From: JAEZVV01 sp036652035
Lineage (GTDB): Bacteria; Pseudomonadota; Gammaproteobacteria; Burkholderiales; Burkholderiaceae_F
DNA length: 31,202 bases
Direction: 5' to 3'
Assembly (NCBI GenBank): GCA_036652035.1
Contig: JAVVWR010000037.1
Coordinates: 1 to 31,202, forward strand
Both the position numbers and the translations under genes were made by a program. The notes under the pieces were generated by a model. The model was given only the letters and a program-made list of their open reading frames with translations, did not search any database and was not told the origin of the DNA. Shown here in pieces: positions 6,454 to 14,373 of this stretch; position 1 is the first letter of the stretch, and every line of letters starts with the position of its first letter.

Positions 6454-8296
6454 GAGCATTCTCGTCCTCGTCCTGCAGGAAACCGCCGCTCTGGTGCGCC
6501 CACAGGCGCGCGTACAGGCCGCCGCGCGCGAGCAGGCTGGCGTGGTCGCCTTCTTCGACAATGCGGCCGCGGTCGAGCACGACCAGCCGGTCCATCGCCG
6601 CGATGGTCGAGAGCCGATGTGCGATCGCCACCACCGTCTTGCCCTCCATCAAGCGGTAAAGGCTTTGCTGGATCGCCGCCTCGACCTCGGAGTCGAGCGC
6701 GCTGGTGGCCTCGTCGAGCAGCAGGATCGGCGCGTCCTTGAGCATTACGCGGGCGATCGCGATCCGCTGCCGCTGCCCGCCCGAGAGTTTCACGCCGCGC
6801 TCACCCACATGCGCGTCGTAAGCGGTTCGACCCTTGGGGTCGGTGAGCGTCTGGATGAAATCGTCGGCTTCGGCGCGGCGAGTTGCCGCCAGCATCTCGG
6901 CGTCGCTGGCGTCGGGCCGGCCGTACAAGATGTTCTCCCGCACCGAGCGGTGCAAGAGGCTGGTGTCCTGGGTGACCATGCCGATCTGCGCACGCAGGCT
7001 CTCCTGCGTGACCTGGGCGATGTCCTGACGGTCGATCAGGATGCGGCCGTGTTCGATGTCGTGAAAGCGCAGCAGCAGATTGACGATGGTCGATTTGCCC
7101 GCGCCCGAGCGGCCCACCAGGCCGATCTTCTCGCCCGGCCGGATGGTGAGATTGAGGTGTTCGATCACCGGCTGCTGGTCTTGCCGGCCATAGGAAAAGC
7201 TCACGTTGTCGAAACGGATCTCGCCCTGGCTCACGGCGAGCGGCCTGGCGCCGGGGGCGTCGATCACGGCATGCGAGCGCGACAGCGTATTGATGCCGTC
7301 CTGCACCGTGCCGACCTGCTCGAACAGACTCGCCATCTCCCACATCACCCAGTGCGAAATGCCGTTCAAGCGCAAGGCCATCGCGGTGGTGGCAGCCACC
7401 GCGCCGACGCCGAGTTCGCCCTGGGTCCACAGCCACAGCGCCATGCCGGCGGTCGATAGGATCAGCAGGATTGAGAGCGACTGGTTGACCACTTCGAAGC
7501 CGGTCACCAGCCGCATCTGGCGGTGGACCGTGGTCATGAACTCCTGCATCGCGCTGCGTGCGTACGAGGCTTCGCGCCCCGCGTGCGAGAACAGCTTGAC
7601 GGTGGCGATGTTGGTGTAGGCGTCGGTGATGCGGCCCGTCATCAGAGAGCGGGCATCGGCCTGCGACTGCGCCACGCGCGCCAGGCGCGGCACGAACCAG
7701 CGCAGCGCCGCGAGGTAGACCGCGACCCAGCCGAGGAAGGGGATGACCATGCGGGCGTCGAACGAGCCCACCACCGTCACCATGGTGACGAAGTAGATGA
7801 TCACGAACACCAGAATGTCGGCGACGATCATCCACACGTCGCGCACCGCGAGCGCGGTCTGCATCACCTTGGCGGCAACCCGGCCGGCGAACTCGTCCTG
7901 GTAGAAGCTCATGCTTTGAGCCAGCATCAGGCGGTGGAAGTTCCAGCGCAGGAGCATCGGAAAGTTGCCGGCGAGCGCCTGGTGCTTGAAGAGCGGTTGC
8001 AGCGCCGACAGCAGCAGGCTGGCGACGATCACGCCAGCGAGCAGCAGCAGCTTGCCGCCTTCGTCGGCCCACAGGCGGTCGGGCGCGATATGGGCCAGCC
8101 AGTCGACCAGCTGGCCCATCACCGCAAACAGCAGCGCCTCGAACACCCCGATCGCCGCGGTGAAGAAAGTCATCGCCGCGATCAGTCCGCGCAAGCCCTG
8201 GGTGCAAGCCCAGACGAAGGGCAGGAACTGGTGCGGCGGCGTGGTCGGCACCGCGTCCGGGTAGGGACGGACGAGTTTTTCGAAGAAGGCGAACAC
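6437..8296 (-). CDS. ABC exporter, fused permease and ATPase (MsbA-like)
   Basis: This 619-residue half-transporter dimerises in the inner membrane and pumps a substrate outward with ATP. The N-terminal 1-345 holds the membrane domain (hydrophobic segments near 37-60, 83-99, 157-178, 184-200, 270-290). The ATPase follows, with Walker A GRSGAGKST (395-403), Q-loop GMVTQD, signature LSGGQ (504-508), Walker B ILLLDE (524-529) and the switch histidine in AIAHRLST. The tail DEDENAPAAAP is acidic then Ala-rich. The start is GTG at 8296, where the N-terminus begins with FAFFEKLVRPYPDA, typical of this subfamily; the ribosome site is weak, and the frame continues upstream into a neighbour. It is 80 bases downstream of the nucleoside importer and may be co-transcribed. 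The substrate is unknown; lipid or drug export are both possible. Confidence 0.9.
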   Translation of the reverse strand: MFAFFEKLVRPYPDAVPTTPPHQFLPFVWACTQGLRGLIAAMTFFTAAIGVFEALLFAVMGQLVDWLAHIAPDRLWADEGGKLLLLAGVIVASLLLSALQPLFKHQALAGNFPMLLRWNFHRLMLAQSMSFYQDEFAGRVAAKVMQTALAVRDVWMIVADILVFVIIYFVTMVTVVGSFDARMVIPFLGWVAVYLAALRWFVPRLARVAQSQADARSLMTGRITDAYTNIATVKLFSHAGREASYARSAMQEFMTTVHRQMRLVTGFEVVNQSLSILLILSTAGMALWLWTQGELGVGAVAATTAMALRLNGISHWVMWEMASLFEQVGTVQDGINTLSRSHAVIDAPGARPLAVSQGEIRFDNVSFSYGRQDQQPVIEHLNLTIRPGEKIGLVGRSGAGKSTIVNLLLRFHDIEHGRILIDRQDIAQVTQESLRAQIGMVTQDTSLLHRSVRENILYGRPDASDAEMLAATRRAEADDFIQTLTDPKGRTAYDAHVGERGVKLSGGQRQRIAIARVMLKDAPILLLDEATSALDSEVEAAIQQSLYRLMEGKTVVAIAHRLSTIAAMDRLVVLDRGRIVEEGDHASLLARGGLYARLWAHQSGGFLQDEDENAPAAAP

Positions 8297-8376
8297 GAGG
8301 CGTCTCTGGCTGGGCCCGGGGCTTGGCTGCCGGGCAAGGGCGGGCGCCGATGATACGGGCCCCGCACTTGCCCGAG

Positions 8377-9321
8377 CTAGCGTTCGCCCTTGCGCCAGGG
8401 CTTCATCAAGGCCTGCGGGTAGCGCGCGTTGCGAGCGACCAGCACCAGAGCGAGGATCGAGAGCAGGTAGGGCAGCATCAGCCACACCTGGTAGGGCAGG
8501 GCCTCCCCGCTGGGCGATTGCGCCAGCCGCAGTTGCGCCGCGTCGAACGCGGCAAACAGGATCGCGCCCAGCAAGGCCTTGCCCGGCTGCCACGAGGCAA
8601 ACACCACCAGGGCGACGCAGATCCAGCCGCGGCCGTTGATCATGTTGAAGAAGAAGGCGTTGAAGGCGGCGAGCGTGAGAAAGCTGCCCGCCACGCCCAT
8701 CAGCGCCGAGCCGGCGACGATCGCGCCAATGCGGGTGGCGTTGACGTTGAGGCCGGCACCGTCGGCCGCCTGTGGGTTCTCGCCGACCATGCGGATCGCC
8801 AAGCCCAGCGGAGTGCGGTAGAGCAGCCACCAGATTGCCGGCACCAGCGCCAGCGCCAGCAGGGTGAGCGCGGTCTGCGCCGAGAGGATCGGGCCGATGA
8901 CGGGAATCGCATCGAGCCCGCCCACCTCGGCAAACGGCGTCACCCGCGGCGGCTCGGTCAGCTGCGGGAAGCTCACGCGGTAGGCGTAGTACGACAGGCT
9001 GGTGGCGAGGATGGTGATGCCCAGGCCGGCGACGTGCTGCGACAGCCCCAACGGAACGGCGAGCAGGCCGTAGATCAGGCCGAAGGCTGCGCCGGTGAGC
9101 GCGGCCACGGCCACGCCGGTCCAGAGATCCGCGCCGGAATACACCGCGAACCAGCCGGCAAAGGCGCCAGCGACCATGATGCCTTCGATGCCGAGGTTGA
9201 GAACCCCGGCGCGTTCGCACAGCAGGACGCCGAGCGTGCCAAAGATCAGCGGGGTGGCGATGCGCAGCGTGGCGATCCAGAAGGGGTCGGAAGCGATGAT
9301 CGCAAGGAGATCGTTCAACAT
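8377..9321 (-). CDS. Nucleoside ABC importer permease (NupQ/YufQ type)
   Basis: This 314-residue inner-membrane permease belongs to the branched-chain/ribose permease superfamily and is the second channel subunit of the importer. Diagnostic stretches are LLCERAGVLNLGIEGIMVAGAF (about 33-54) and the cytoplasmic coupling loop TPLGLAIRMVGENPQAADGAG, where EN-P-AAD is typical of BMP-linked nucleoside transporters. About eight hydrophobic segments are visible. The start lies 3 bases after the stop of the other permease gene, so they are co-translated. Purine or pyrimidine nucleosides are the likely cargo, inferred from family and from the binding protein upstream. Confidence 0.92.
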   Translation of the reverse strand: MLNDLLAIIASDPFWIATLRIATPLIFGTLGVLLCERAGVLNLGIEGIMVAGAFAGWFAVYSGADLWTGVAVAALTGAAFGLIYGLLAVPLGLSQHVAGLGITILATSLSYYAYRVSFPQLTEPPRVTPFAEVGGLDAIPVIGPILSAQTALTLLALALVPAIWWLLYRTPLGLAIRMVGENPQAADGAGLNVNATRIGAIVAGSALMGVAGSFLTLAAFNAFFFNMINGRGWICVALVVFASWQPGKALLGAILFAAFDAAQLRLAQSPSGEALPYQVWLMLPYLLSILALVLVARNARYPQALMKPWRKGER

Positions 9322-9324
9322 GGC

Positions 9325-10386
9325 TTATCTCCAGCGCAGGCGAAAGCGCACCAGGACCGTGGCTACCAGCATCGCGATCAGCGAGGCGGCGACGATCACG
9401 TCGGCGATGTAGGTCGGAACACCGACGGCGCGGCTCATCGAGTCGGCGCCGACGAACATGCCGGCGGTGAATATGGCCGCGGCCACCACGCCCAGCGGGT
9501 GCAGGCCGGCGAGCATCGCCACCACGATGCCGGTGTAGCCGTAGCCGGGCGACATATCGAGCGTGAGGTAGCTGGTGCGACCCGCCACTTCGACCGCGCC
9601 CGCCAGACCGGCGAGCGCGCCCGAGATCAGGCCGACCACGATCACCACACGAGCCACCGGAATGCCGGCAAAGCGCGCCGCTTCGGCCTGGCTGCCGGTG
9701 GCGCGCAACTCGAAGCCGAAGACGGTGAAGCGCTGCATCACCCAGATCAGCACCGCGGCGACCGAGGCGATCACCAAGCCCGTGTGGAGCCGGGTGCGAT
9801 CGACCAGGCGCGAGAGTTCAAGCTCGGGGTTGAGCGCGACCGACTGCGGCCAGCCCATGCCCATCGGGTCTTTCATCGGGCCGTCGAGCATGTAGCTGAC
9901 AAACAGCATGACGATGAAGTTCGACAACAGGGTGACGACCACTTCGTCGACCGAGAAGCGGGTCTTGAGAAAGGCCGCCAGGGCGAGCCAGATCGCGCCG
10001 GCGATCATCGCCGCCAGCATCATCGTGACAAACAAGACCCAGGGCGGCGCTTCAAAACCGGTGCCACCGTGCAGGCCGCCCACGGCCACGGCGGCGAGCG
10101 CGCCGACATAGAACTGGCCTTCGGCGCCGATGTTGTAGAAGCGGGCGCGGAAGGCGACCGCCACGGCCAGGCCGGTGAGAATCAAGGGGGTGGCGCGGGT
10201 CAGGGTTTCGGTCAGCGCAAAGCGCGAGCCGAAGGCGCCGTCAAACAAGGCGGCGTAAGCCGGCAGTACCGGAGCGCCGGCCCAGGCCACCAACAAGGCG
10301 CATACCGCCAGGGTGACGAGGACGGCGCCGATCGGCGCGAGCAGGGCCGCCAGGCGAGAAGGCTGTTCACGGGCTTCGAGTCTCAT
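9325..10386 (-). CDS. Nucleoside ABC importer permease (NupP/YufP type)
   Basis: This 353-residue membrane protein is the first permease of the importer. Family features are the ATPLILTGLAVAVAFRARFYNIGAEGQ region (about 65-91), VDEVVVTLLSNFI, and the coupling loop FGFELRATGSQAEAARFAGI near 225-245 that touches the ATPase. About eight to ten hydrophobic helices are seen. The start at 10386 lies within the 55-bp sequence that is repeated on the other side of the N gap; after removal of the duplicate, the distance to the ATPase stop upstream is only about 70 bases, a normal operon spacing. The coding sequence itself appears intact. Substrate inferred as nucleosides. Confidence 0.92.
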   Translation of the reverse strand: MRLEAREQPSRLAALLAPIGAVLVTLAVCALLVAWAGAPVLPAYAALFDGAFGSRFALTETLTRATPLILTGLAVAVAFRARFYNIGAEGQFYVGALAAVAVGGLHGGTGFEAPPWVLFVTMMLAAMIAGAIWLALAAFLKTRFSVDEVVVTLLSNFIVMLFVSYMLDGPMKDPMGMGWPQSVALNPELELSRLVDRTRLHTGLVIASVAAVLIWVMQRFTVFGFELRATGSQAEAARFAGIPVARVVIVVGLISGALAGLAGAVEVAGRTSYLTLDMSPGYGYTGIVVAMLAGLHPLGVVAAAIFTAGMFVGADSMSRAVGVPTYIADVIVAASLIAMLVATVLVRFRLRWR

Positions 10387-10403
10387 CGCGAGCCTCGCAA
10401 TCG
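10349..10403. repeat. 55-bp direct repeat, left of gap
   Basis: These 55 bases are identical to 10504-10558, directly abutting each side of the run of Ns. It covers the first codons of the permease gene and its upstream bases. An exact 55-base match ending at the gap is most simply an unmerged overlap of two contigs, not a biological duplication. Confidence 0.9.
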
Positions 10404-10503
10404 NNNNNNNNNNNNNNNNNNNNNNNNNNNNNNNNNNNNNNNNNNNNNNNNNNNNNNNNNNNNNNNNNNNNNNNNNNNNNNNNNNNNNNNNNNNNNNNNN
10501 NNN
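10404..10503. other. Assembly gap of 100 Ns
   Basis: A run of exactly 100 unknown bases, the conventional filler for a gap of unknown size. Because the flanks overlap by 55 bases, the gap probably holds nothing and the true sequence is 155 bases shorter here. Confidence 0.95.
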
Positions 10504-10558
10504 GCCAGGCGAGAAGGCTGTTCACGGGCTTCGAGTCTCATCGCGAGCCTCGCAATCG
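10504..10558. repeat. 55-bp direct repeat, right of gap
   Basis: Second copy of the 55-base sequence at 10349-10403. Its first half would encode the permease N-terminus, without the rest of the gene. It ends within a 9-bp tandem repeat (GCAATCGCT at 10552-10560 and 10561-10569). Confidence 0.9.
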
Positions 10559-10611
10559 CTGCAATCGCTGCGAGCGTTGGGAGCGGTGGTGTGTCAGGGT
10601 CATCGTAGGTA

Positions 10612-12150
10612 TCAGGCAGCGCGGTGCTCGGACATGGCGAGGCCGAGCTCGGCCAGGGTCCAATCGTGAACGGGGCGGGTCTCGACGATGCGACCGTGGT
10701 TGATCACGGCCACCCGGTCGGCGAGAGCGAAAATTTCATCGAGGTCTTCGGAGATCACCAGCACGGCGTCGCCCGCGGCGCTCGCGGCGATCAGACGCGC
10801 GTGAATGCTGGCTACAGCGCCCACATCCAGACCCCAGGTCGGCTGGTCGACCACGATCAGGCGCGGACCTTCATGCGGGTTGCGCAGGGCGCGGCCAAGG
10901 ACGAGCTTTTGCAGATTGCCGCCCGAGAGCAGCCGCGCCGCGGTGGAGGCATCGCCGCCGCGAACGTCGAAGTCGGCGATCAGTTGGCGCGCAAACGCCG
11001 CAATCGCGCTACCTCGCAGCCAGCCCAAGCGCGAGAAGGCGGGGGAGCCCACACGGTCGAGCACGCTGTTTTCGGTCAGGCTCATGTCGCCCACGCTGCC
11101 CTGAGCGCGGCGGTCTTCCGGCACCCGGGCGATGCCAGCGGCAACCGTGGCGCGGGCATTCTTGGGGTAGGCCGCTCCCGCCAGAGTCAGCTGGCCGCTG
11201 CGTGGACGGATCAGGCCAAACAGGGTTTCGGCGAGCGCGCCCTGGCCGTTGCCCGCCACGCCGGCGATGGCGAGGATTTCGCCGCCGCGGACCTCGAGCG
11301 AGGCGCCGCGCAGCCGGCTGCGACCGTGTTCGGCGCGGGCGTGAACGTCTTGCATCGCCAGCAGAACCGGCCCGGCTTCGCGCTCGGTCTTGGGGGGCAG
11401 GGTTGGCAGTTCGCGCCCGACCATCAACTCGGCCAGACTCGTCTTGTCGGTCTCGCTGCGCGGCATCTCGGCGATCAGCTGGCCGGCGCGCAGGACGGCG
11501 ACGCGGTCGCTGACGGCCAGCACTTCGTCGAGCTTGTGGCTGATAAAGAGGATAGCCAGGCCTTCGGCGACAAAGCGATGAAGGGTGGCGAACAGCTGTT
11601 CGGATTCCTGCGGCGTCAGCACCGCCGTGGGTTCGTCGAGAATCAGCACGCGCGCACCGCGATAGAGCGCCTTGAGAATCTCGATGCGCTGCTTCTCGCC
11701 CACCGAGAGGCGGCCGACCAGGGCGTCGGGATCGGCGGCAAGGCCAAAGCGCTCCGCCAATTCGGTGAGCTTGGCGCGGGCGGTTGCTCGATCGGCCATC
11801 GGCCGCGCCAGCGACTCGGTGCCGATCATCACGTTCTCGAGCACCGTGAGGTTGTCGGCGAGTGTGAAGTGCTGGTGGACCATGGCGATGCCGGCGGCAA
11901 GCGCGGCGGCCGCATCGCCCGGCGGCAGGGGCTGGCCGTCGATCTCGACCGTGCCGGCGTCGGCGCGGTACTGGCCGAAGGTAATCATCATCAGCGTTGA
12001 CTTGCCGGCGCCGTTCTCGCCCAGCAGGGCGAGGATTTCGCCGCGAGCAAGCGACAGCGACACCGCGTCGTTGGCCAGCAGGGGGCCGAAGCGCTTGGTG
12101 ATGCCTGAGAGTCTGAGAACCGGAGGGCTCGGTTGGCTGGGTTGGCTCAT
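10612..12150 (-). CDS. Nucleoside ABC importer ATPase with two nucleotide-binding domains (NupO/YufO type)
   Basis: The 512-residue cytoplasmic protein powers the importer. Domain one (about 11-240) has Walker A GENGAGKST (44-52), signature LSVGEKQ (148-154), Walker B VLILDEPTAVLTP and the switch FISHKLDE. Domain two (about 262-505) has a degenerate Walker A (GVAGNGQGAL), signature LSGGNLQK (408-415) and VVDQPTWGLD with Gln in place of Glu; these are normal for the second domain in this family, so only the first site is likely a strong hydrolase. The start at 12150 is chosen as the first Met before the conserved LRLSGITKRFG; the frame runs on upstream without support. It lies between the binding-protein and permease genes, all on one strand. 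Confidence 0.94.
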   Translation of the reverse strand: MSQPSQPSPPVLRLSGITKRFGPLLANDAVSLSLARGEILALLGENGAGKSTLMMITFGQYRADAGTVEIDGQPLPPGDAAAALAAGIAMVHQHFTLADNLTVLENVMIGTESLARPMADRATARAKLTELAERFGLAADPDALVGRLSVGEKQRIEILKALYRGARVLILDEPTAVLTPQESEQLFATLHRFVAEGLAILFISHKLDEVLAVSDRVAVLRAGQLIAEMPRSETDKTSLAELMVGRELPTLPPKTEREAGPVLLAMQDVHARAEHGRSRLRGASLEVRGGEILAIAGVAGNGQGALAETLFGLIRPRSGQLTLAGAAYPKNARATVAAGIARVPEDRRAQGSVGDMSLTENSVLDRVGSPAFSRLGWLRGSAIAAFARQLIADFDVRGGDASTAARLLSGGNLQKLVLGRALRNPHEGPRLIVVDQPTWGLDVGAVASIHARLIAASAAGDAVLVISEDLDEIFALADRVAVINHGRIVETRPVHDWTLAELGLAMSEHRAA

Positions 12151-12210
12151 GAGCGGCCTGTTCTGAAAGCGGGGAAACGTCGTGGCCGCGCACGCGGCTG
12201 CGAAAGAGCG

Positions 12211-12231
12211 GCACCGCCTGGGTGGCGGTGC
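12211..12231 (-). promoter_or_regulatory. Hairpin between binding-protein and ATPase genes
   Basis: Perfect 8-bp arms GCACCGCC and GGCGGTGC with a 5-base loop lie 40 bases past the binding-protein stop. No T run follows, so it probably protects the upstream message or lowers read-through, giving more binding protein than ATPase, as is common for ABC operons. This role is inference. Confidence 0.5.
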
Positions 12232-12271
12232 GAGACGCCCGCCCCGGCATGGCGCCGAGACGGGCGGATTC

Positions 12272-13291
12272 TTACTTGTTGCTGGCCTTGGGCTGGTTGT
12301 CGTTGATCTTGACCGTGAACTTGCCGGCGAGGATCTCGGCCTCACGGGCGCGGACCTTCTTCATCAGATCGGCCGGGACCTTCTTCTCGAACGTGCCCAG
12401 GGGTGAGAGTTCGGAGCCCTTGACGCCCATCGCGCTCCACTTGCCGTAATCGGCGGCGTTGAACTGGCCGGCGCGGATGGCGGTGAGTGCCGCGGCCAAC
12501 GTCGGTTCCCAGTTCCACAGCGCCGATGAGACCACGGTGTCGGGGTATTGCGCCTGGGTGTTGACCACGTTGCCGATGGCGAGCTTGCCGCGTTCCTTGG
12601 CGGCGTCCGAGACGCCAAAGCGCTCGGCATAGAGGATGTCGGCGCCCTTGTCGATCATGGCAAAGGCGGCTTCCTTGGCCTTGGGAGGGTCGAACCACGA
12701 GTTGATGAAAGCAACCATGAAGTCGACCTTGGGGTTGACTTCCTTGGCGCCCGCCATGAAGGCGTTCATCAGTCGGTTGACCTCGGGAATGGGGTAGCCG
12801 CCGACCATGCCGATCTTGTTGGTCTTGGTCATGCCGCCAGCGATCATGCCGCTCAGATACGAGGCTTCCTGGATGTAATTGTCGAAGACCGAGAAGTTGG
12901 GCGCTTGCGGCTTGCCCGAGCTGCCCATCAGGAAGGCCGTCTTCGGGTAGTCCTTGGCGGCCTTGCGGGCTGCCGCTTCGACGCCAAAGGCGTCGCCGAG
13001 GATGAGCTGGTGGCCTTGCTCGGCGTACTGGCGCATCACGCGTTCATAGTCGGCGTTGGGCACATTTTCCGAAAATACGTAAAGGATTTCGCCGCGGTCT
13101 TTGGCGGCGTTGAGTGCCTTGTGCAGGCGGCCGACCCATTGCTGCTCGACCGGAACCGTATAAATGGCGGCAACCTTGAGCGGCTTGCCGGCAGCCTTGG
13201 CCTGGGCCATCGCGCTCAGCGGCGTGACGGTCAGGGCCGACAGCGTGAGCGTGCTGGCTGCGGCAAGCAGCAGATGGCGACGTGAGGTCAT
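12272..13291 (-). CDS. BMP-family nucleoside-binding protein of ABC importer
   Basis: This 339-residue protein is the substrate receptor of the importer. It opens with a signal peptide (TSRRHLLLAAAST..., cleavage near AMAQA) whose twin arginine resembles a Tat signal; no lipobox cysteine is seen, so it is likely soluble in the periplasm. The mature part follows the PnrA/BMP fold: KVAAIYTVPVEQQWVG, the QLILGDAFG strand, KTAFLMGSSG, YLSGMIAGGMTKTNKIG with MVGGYPIPEVNR, FINSWFDPPKAKEAA and GADILYAERFG. Family members bind purine or other nucleosides. AAGGA lies 7 bases before the ATG. It is the first gene of the operon that continues with the ATPase and permeases, divergent from the DMT gene at 13445. 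Confidence 0.93.
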   Translation of the reverse strand: MTSRRHLLLAAASTLTLSALTVTPLSAMAQAKAAGKPLKVAAIYTVPVEQQWVGRLHKALNAAKDRGEILYVFSENVPNADYERVMRQYAEQGHQLILGDAFGVEAAARKAAKDYPKTAFLMGSSGKPQAPNFSVFDNYIQEASYLSGMIAGGMTKTNKIGMVGGYPIPEVNRLMNAFMAGAKEVNPKVDFMVAFINSWFDPPKAKEAAFAMIDKGADILYAERFGVSDAAKERGKLAIGNVVNTQAQYPDTVVSSALWNWEPTLAAALTAIRAGQFNAADYGKWSAMGVKGSELSPLGTFEKKVPADLMKKVRAREAEILAGKFTVKINDNQPKASNK

Positions 13292-13383
13292 GCGGGATCC
13301 TTGTGAAAGAATGGGGACGTGTCAGGGAATTAATTTGTGAGTGCACGCCGTCAGTCGAAACTTTGATTGATGCGGCTAAACCT

Positions 13384-13419
13384 TCAAATCATAGGTTCCA
13401 AGGGCTGTGCCTGATTTGA
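13384..13419. promoter_or_regulatory. Inverted repeat in the importer/DMT divergent region
   Basis: TCAAATCA (13384-13391) and TGATTTGA (13412-13419) are perfect 8-base arms 20 bases apart, centred 93-110 bases from the importer start and 26-60 bases before the DMT start. It could be an operator of a dimeric regulator or a leader hairpin of the DMT gene. No known consensus was matched. Confidence 0.35.
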
Positions 13420-13444
13420 GTTTCGTGCAGGGCAGTTGAGGTAG

Positions 13445-14362
13445 ATGAAACTTTCGTCGCGTAGTTTTGCGATTGGCATTGCCTTGGCGGCGTTGGGAAG
13501 CGTTCTGTTCTCGACCAAGGCGATCGTGGTCAAGCTGGCGTATCGCTACGGGGTGGATACGGCCACGCTGATGGCTTTGCGCATGTTGCTGTCGGTGCCT
13601 TTTTTTGCTGCCGCTCTGCTGTGGACCTCGCGTGGGGCGCCGCGGCTGTCCGGGTCCGATCATGCGCGGCTGCTATTGGTCGGGCTGCTCGGGTATTACG
13701 CGGCGAGCTGGCTCGACTTCCTGGGTCTGCAGTACGTGAGCGCGGCGCTCGAGCGGCTCATCCTCTATCTCACCCCGACCCTGGTGCTCTTCTTTTCGGT
13801 GGTTTTCCTGAGCAAGCGGGTGTCACGCTCGGACGCGATCGCCCTGGCACTTTCCTATGGCGGCATCGTCCTGGTCTTTGCGCACGACGTTTCCTTCGAC
13901 GGCGGCGTCGTGGCCTGGGGCTCGTTCCTGGTGTTCGGTTCCGCTATCAGCTACGCGGCCTATCTCGTCATCTCGGGAGAAATGGTCAAGCGCATCGGGC
14001 CGGTGCGGCTGGTCGCCTACGCGATGTGCGTGGCCACGGTCGCCGTGGTCTTGCAATGGGCTGCGCTCAATCCGCCGGAGTCTCTGCTCCAGCCCGCGCC
14101 GGTGTGGTGGCTGTCGGTGGTCAACGCCGTGCTGTGCACCGTGGTTCCGGTGTTCGCCACCATGTTGGCGGTGGCGCGAATCGGCGCGGCGACGACCTCG
14201 CTGGCGGCCATGATCGGTCCGATCTCCACCATCGGACTGGCTTGGTTTTTCCTCGACGAACCGGTCACGCTCTGGCAATTGAGCGGAACCGTGCTCGTGC
14301 TCGCCGGGGTCGCGGTACTCACTCGAATGGGGCTGTCGGCTTCGGCGCCATCGCGTTCCTAG
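13445..14362 (+). CDS. DMT-superfamily (EamA) permease
   Basis: The 305-residue inner-membrane protein has about ten hydrophobic helices in two EamA repeats (about 10-137 and 155-295). Features typical of the family are STKAIVVKLAYRYGVDTATLMALRML at the first helix, the EALRL-like LERLILYLTPTLVLFFSVVFL stretch and ISTIGLAWFFLDEPVTLWQLSGT near the end. Such permeases export metabolites or amino acids, but the substrate here is unknown. GAGG lies 4 bases before the ATG. It is 11 bases before the quinone oxidoreductase gene and so probably co-transcribed with it. Confidence 0.9.
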   Translation: MKLSSRSFAIGIALAALGSVLFSTKAIVVKLAYRYGVDTATLMALRMLLSVPFFAAALLWTSRGAPRLSGSDHARLLLVGLLGYYAASWLDFLGLQYVSAALERLILYLTPTLVLFFSVVFLSKRVSRSDAIALALSYGGIVLVFAHDVSFDGGVVAWGSFLVFGSAISYAAYLVISGEMVKRIGPVRLVAYAMCVATVAVVLQWAALNPPESLLQPAPVWWLSVVNAVLCTVVPVFATMLAVARIGAATTSLAAMIGPISTIGLAWFFLDEPVTLWQLSGTVLVLAGVAVLTRMGLSASAPSRS

Positions 14363-14373
14363 GAGTTATAGCC

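Noticed and set aside
8297..9220. Upstream extension of the ABC exporter frame
   Set aside because: The extra 308 residues are an out-of-frame reading of the NupQ-type permease gene; the exporter homology starts at 8296.
10349..10558. Mobile element or target-site duplication around the gap
   Set aside because: A 55-base exact repeat touching a 100-N gap and containing gene-start sequence is better explained by assembly; no transposase or inverted ends are visible.
8323..10608. Very long open frame on the plus strand opposite the importer permeases
   Set aside because: It is rich in His, Gln, Arg and Asp, has no recognisable motif, runs through the N gap and is the complement of well-supported permease genes. 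GC-rich codon use leaves such frames open.
10612..11300. Broken second ATPase domain in the importer ATPase
   Set aside because: The degenerate Walker A and Gln in the Walker B region are usual in the second domain of this transporter family.
13621..14373. Upstream extension of the quinone oxidoreductase frame
   Set aside because: It reads through the DMT gene in another frame; the family N-terminus and ribosome site are at 14374.
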